The notes below the pieces were generated by a model. The model was given only the letters and a program-made list of their open reading frames with translations. It did not search any database and was not told where the DNA came from. From positions 744,001 through 808,000 of the forward strand of contig JAVTLE010000016.1 of the NCBI GenBank assembly GCA_033439295.1: a DNA stretch of 64,000 nucleotides, in the 5' to 3' direction. Made by a program: the position numbers and the translations under genes. The DNA comes from Deuterostichococcus epilithicus (taxonomy: Eukaryota; Chlorophyta; Trebouxiophyceae; Prasiolales; Stichococcaceae). Position 1 is the first letter of the stretch, and every line of letters starts with the position of its first letter. This document shows, one piece after another, positions 60,601 to 64,000 of this stretch.

Positions 60601-63600
60601 GAGACCGTATGTGGCCCTGCGCAGGCCATGGACAAGGCGCGGGCCACGGAGGGGTTCCTGCAGCGGGCACGCACGGCGCAGCGGGCGTATGCACGGCAGG
60701 CGGCGCAGGCTGCCGCCGCAGTGACGGACTTTGCACAGGAGCAGGGCCTGGCGCCGGGCCAACGCCTCGTCTGGTGCGCGGCTGCGGCCTCGCGAGTGTC
60801 CACATGGCGTTGGGATAGCTGTGGCACATGGATAGCTGTGGCACATGCGCAGCCGGCAGCTGCCTCAGATCTGGGGCGACGCATGTCAAATTGCCTGCGT
60901 TGGGGCATGAGGGTTCGTGAATAGGAGGCGGAATGGCTCGGGTCAGGGAAGCTATGGGTACTGGGCGGATCGACAGGAATGGCAGCCCGCCTCGTGCGGA
61001 CGTGCCGCATGCTGCAAATCGGGCCAGGCCTCGCTGCATGGCTTGGTGGTGCACTTGGCATCGGTCTTTGCCCACCATACCGAAGGCAAGTGCACCACTC
61101 AAGTGAGGCGGTACAGCCCCAGTCTAGCGTACTCGGGCGTCCGCAGGGGGCCAACAAATGGGGCAGCAATGCTCTTGACGGCGGCCGCTGCAACAACTGG
61201 GGTTGTGCAGGGCGCTGCGGCTGCGGCTGCTGTGTACCTTGTGGGGGATTGCTGCTGCTCGTGTTGCTCTGCCGATGCATCGCGAGGCACCCAATGAAGC
61301 AGCCAAGCGAGCCAACGGGTCCGGCTGCCGCAGGCGGCGGCGGCCAGACGCGGGCGCGGTGCACAAGGTGCTGGCGGAGGCGGGGCTGATGTGGGGCCCG
61401 GAGCTGGTGCGCCAGAAGCTGTGCCCGCTGCTCATGGAGTGGGACGCGCGCCACCCGGGCAGGGTGCACCCCTGCGCCTCCTGTGCTGCCCCCCGCACCA
61501 CAGACTCGTGTTAAACCCGCCTACGACTCGGAATGGGCGTCGCAAGCCAGCATGGGCGGGGTGCACGGCATGAGGACGTCCCGCTGCAAGGCCGGCGGCA
61601 CTATAATTGGCCTGATGCACGGCGGCAGGAGGGCATGAGNNNCACCGCAGTGNACTGTCCCCACCAGCAGCAAAGGCGTGCAGCCGTGCGGTCTGCAGGC
61701 CGCAGCTCAGAGCCAGGTGCGCGCGGCAGTGTCGTCACCAAATTAGCGTATGCGAAGTGTACGAGTATGTTCAGCCAGACCTTCCTGTACCTTCTGAAAC
61801 CCGCAGGTTGCGGAGTTTGAACCGGTGGATCTGGATAGGGTGCAGCAGCAGGGCCGCATGCCCGAGGACAGCCTGTGGCGCTACCTTGTCAAGTGGCGGC
61901 GCCGCGCCGACGGCTCCGAGGTGTGATTGTCGCTCGACCCCCCCTCTCCGACCATGCTCGCCCTTCTGCACAGCGCGCTAGGTCGGACAGCGCTCGAACT
62001 CGATGCTGCCACCAGTAAATACAACATTTCACTGCTGGGAATCTATCGTAGGTAGACTGCTAGCTTCAATGTCGATGCGCCGACCCGCAGGCGGCAAAGG
62101 CAGACATCTTTGACGACTCAAAGGTGGTATTGCCGATGCGCCGCCTGACTCCTTGTTGCTCATTGTTGTGTGCCGCCCCCCGCAGGCGGCAGAGGCGGAC
62201 AGTCTGTGGCTCAAAGGCGCTACAGCAGACGCTCGTGCGGCGCGCAGGGACATCATCGACGCCCGCTTCCCGGCCCTCGTCGCCGCCTTCGAGTACAAGT
62301 GTGGCTCCTGCCCCTTGCAATGTGCAGCCGTTGCCGGTCCGCCGGTCTCGTGGCTTGATGCAGGTCAGCAAGCAAACCCATGTCGGCAAGCGCTTTGGGA
62401 AGAGAAGGCAGTGCAGGTCCGGCCGGCAAGTTATGTCGAGCTTTGGCGCCACCCAGTGGAAGCATGTTTTTGCGCACAGGGTGAAGGAGAAGCAGCAGAA
62501 GGCGGCCGCAAAGGAGGCGCGGCAGACCAGGAAGGCCGCCGCTGCGGCGCAGAGCGGCAACCTCGACGCCTTCATCACCCGCGTCCACTACAAGGTGCGG
62601 GCTTCTGATCACAAGACCCATGGACACCTTTTTTGTGGGTGCTTCTGCAAGTCGATTCTCCAGAGTGCTGTCTCTGCGGCGCCTGGCCTTCTTCGAGAAG
62701 GCAGCTTTGCTGCACAGCCTTGCATTTTACAGACCCAAAAAATGCAAAAGGCCACTGACTGTGCACTGACTGTGCGAAAATTCACTGCTGCAATCAGCAG
62801 CCGCCGGGAGACGCCTCAGGGGTGCTCGTCCGCAACGCTGCCGCCGCCAAGGCAGGCGCAGACGACCGGCCGACAGCGGGCCCTGCCTCGCCCCAGAAGA
62901 AGCAGCGCACGCCAACCAAGCCGGTGCGGACTTGTGTGCTCTGTCGGTTCAGCAGCAGGACTCGGCAGCTGACTGATGAATTCGCGGTGATGCTGAAGCC
63001 TCGTGGCAGAAAATGACCATACGCTGCTGCAGCTTGCACAATCAGGGCAAGTGTGTCACAGTGCTTGAGACGAGCGTCACAAGCGATACCATGAACTTGC
63101 CTTGATGCGCCTCGCAGGCCCGGCCGAACCCCATCGCTGGCATGTTTGCCAAGGCGGCCCGCACGCCGCAGACGGCGGGGCAGCCGGCCGCGCGCGCGAG
63201 GCCTGCGGCGGTCGCGCATGCGGAGGCTGCGGCGGAGCCTCAGGGGGCGGCGCCAACGCCGCACCTGTCGGGCACAGACGGCGCCATGCTCATGGCGTCG
63301 CCACCCGGCGGCGCCGCAGGCGGACCGTTCGTGGCTCCAGCGCCGCCAAACAGGGCGCGCAAGCAGCTGTTTGCGGCGGCCACAGGCTTTGCGGCGGCCG
63401 CCGATGCCGGCCCTAGCGGTGGCGCAGGCGGTGGGTCGCAGGGTGGCAGTAGACCCGGCATGAACGCATCAGCTGTTGCTTGCACAGCAGGCGGCGCCGC
63501 CCCTCCGCTTGGTGCCGCCGCCCCTGCGCAGTCGTCATGCACGCTGTCCTGGCCGGGCGGCGGCGCTGGGGCGTGCGGCGGCGGCGGCGCTGTTGCCTCG

Positions 63601-63864
63601 GATGCGACCAGCCCCTCCAAACGGCTGGCGGCGCAGCAGCTGAAGCCGCACCGCAAGGCAGCGCGCTCGCGGCTGCCGCGGGAGGCATCGGACGAAGACG
63701 ATGACATAGAGATTGCGTTCTCGCCGGAAGTGCTGGACCGGGCGGCAGGGGCGGCAGCGGGCATGGCGGCGGCCCTCCGGCAGTCCTCTGGCGGCGCTGG
63801 CACCATAGACCTTTTGACGCCCGAGCCGTGTCCTGGCGTGATCGACCTGACGGAGAGCACCTGA
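57635..63864 (+). CDS. GEN1: GEN1/SEND1-type Holliday-junction resolvase (XPG/RAD2 nuclease family)
   Basis: Structure-specific nuclease cutting Holliday junctions and flaps. Firm exons: 57635-57694, 57800-57964, 58186-58377, 58704-58850, 59090-59179, 59419-59538, 59766-59874, 60168-60331, then one from 60625. The start MGVQSLWTLLNQEG is the mature XPG N terminus (the initiating Met is followed by the required Gly). Catalytic blocks: AVDLSVWLMQA, EAPGEAEATAAALN, VGTPDGDALLFGA, LLCGGDYDGGG. Plant GEN1/SEND1 features follow: the Cys cluster (GCTRCKRC, GHDGCRKQKIQQH, CAACPETEDGCC, PCPCRFC), the helix block WGPELVRQKLCPLL (about 61.4 kb), and a chromodomain-like piece RYLVKWRRRADGSE (about 61.9 kb). 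Later exons end with NLDAFITR (about 62.57 kb) and a low-complexity tail (63118-63864) with an acidic SDEDDDIEIAFS and two IDL-type motifs. The intron after 58850 begins GC. Exon boundaries from 60.7 to 63.1 kb are approximate, and Ns lie at 61640-61642 and 61653. Confidence 0.9.
61640..61653. other. Ambiguous bases
   Basis: Four N calls (61640-61642 and 61653) within the GEN1-like gene, in what appears to be an intron; they limit the local exon model. Confidence 0.9.
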
Positions 63865-64000
63865 GACGACGTTGTGCCTCTGTTGGTTGCTGATGTTGCA
63901 TGGTAATGGCGCAATGGCCGTGGTCCCGGTGCAGGGCTCGCAGATTTGGCGGAGGGCGATGTTGACGCAGCCGTTGCCACAGATTGTCAACGCAGTGCGG
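63865..64000. other. Right-edge flank after the GEN1-like stop
   Basis: 136 bp with no recognisable exon. A minus-strand frame is open across it, but nothing supports translation. Confidence 0.4.

Noticed and set aside
63240-63980. 246-codon minus-strand frame over the GEN1-like tail
   Set aside because: Antisense to a coding exon with strong family context; low-complexity Pro/Ala composition is the expected mirror.
1-64000. Transposons, tRNA/rRNA genes, CRISPR arrays, viral insertions
   Set aside because: I scanned for reverse transcriptase or transposase motifs, terminal repeats and cloverleaf-like patterns and saw none that I could support by eye; tRNAscan-SE and a repeat search would be decisive.

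Overview
The window is nuclear DNA from a green alga, most likely a GC-rich chlorophyte of the Trebouxiophyceae/Chlorella type. The evidence is high GC, many short introns (about 100-300 bp) with GTGAGT/GTGCG donors and CAG acceptors, and plant-lineage proteins: two-domain glyoxalase I, YLMG/YggT, DWARF27-like isomerase and SEND1/GEN1. Genus-level placement is a guess. Gene models were built by eye from splice sites, reading phase and protein resemblance; spans given for genes include introns.

Layout, left to right. (1) A condensin subunit 1 (CAP-D2) gene on the minus strand, cut by the left edge, runs back from 6968. (2) A complete NIF3-like gene (7782-10385, plus, 8 exons, 397 aa) diverges from it. 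(3) A 15-exon gene for a leucine-rich-repeat membrane protein without kinase (15220-10964, minus, 706 aa) diverges from (4) a membrane-anchored alpha/beta hydrolase (16386-20795, plus, 10 exons, 646 aa). (5) Glyoxalase I (23445-21087, minus, 10 exons, 279 aa) is followed by a tentative small plastid-targeted gene (24239-23715, minus). (6) A chloroplast YLMG/YggT protein (24773-25776) and (7) a D27-like carotenoid isomerase (26136-28166) are both on the plus strand. (8) Two minus-strand genes (29551-28776 and 32098-31180) encode short single-pass membrane proteins that look paralogous and share an unusual twin CX3C tail; a small plus-strand gene appears to lie between them (29864-30582). (9) A 1385-aa low-complexity, RD/RS-rich protein of unknown function (39384-32941, minus) diverges from (10) a very large kinesin-7/CENP-E-like gene (39924-57057, plus, about 2,200 aa). 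(11) A GEN1/SEND1-type Holliday-junction nuclease (57635-63864, plus) closes the window.

Functionally the window mixes chromosome mechanics (CAP-D2 condensin, kinesin-7, GEN1 nuclease), plastid functions (YLMG, D27-like), detoxification (glyoxalase I) and membrane or secreted proteins (LRR protein, hydrolase, twin-CX3C pair). No operon logic applies; the recurrent arrangement is divergent gene pairs sharing 0.5-1.3 kb promoters. I saw no transposon, rRNA, tRNA, CRISPR or viral element. The least explained parts are the twin-CX3C paralogs, the RD-rich protein and the small genes in the 23.4-24.8 kb and 29.6-31.2 kb intervals.
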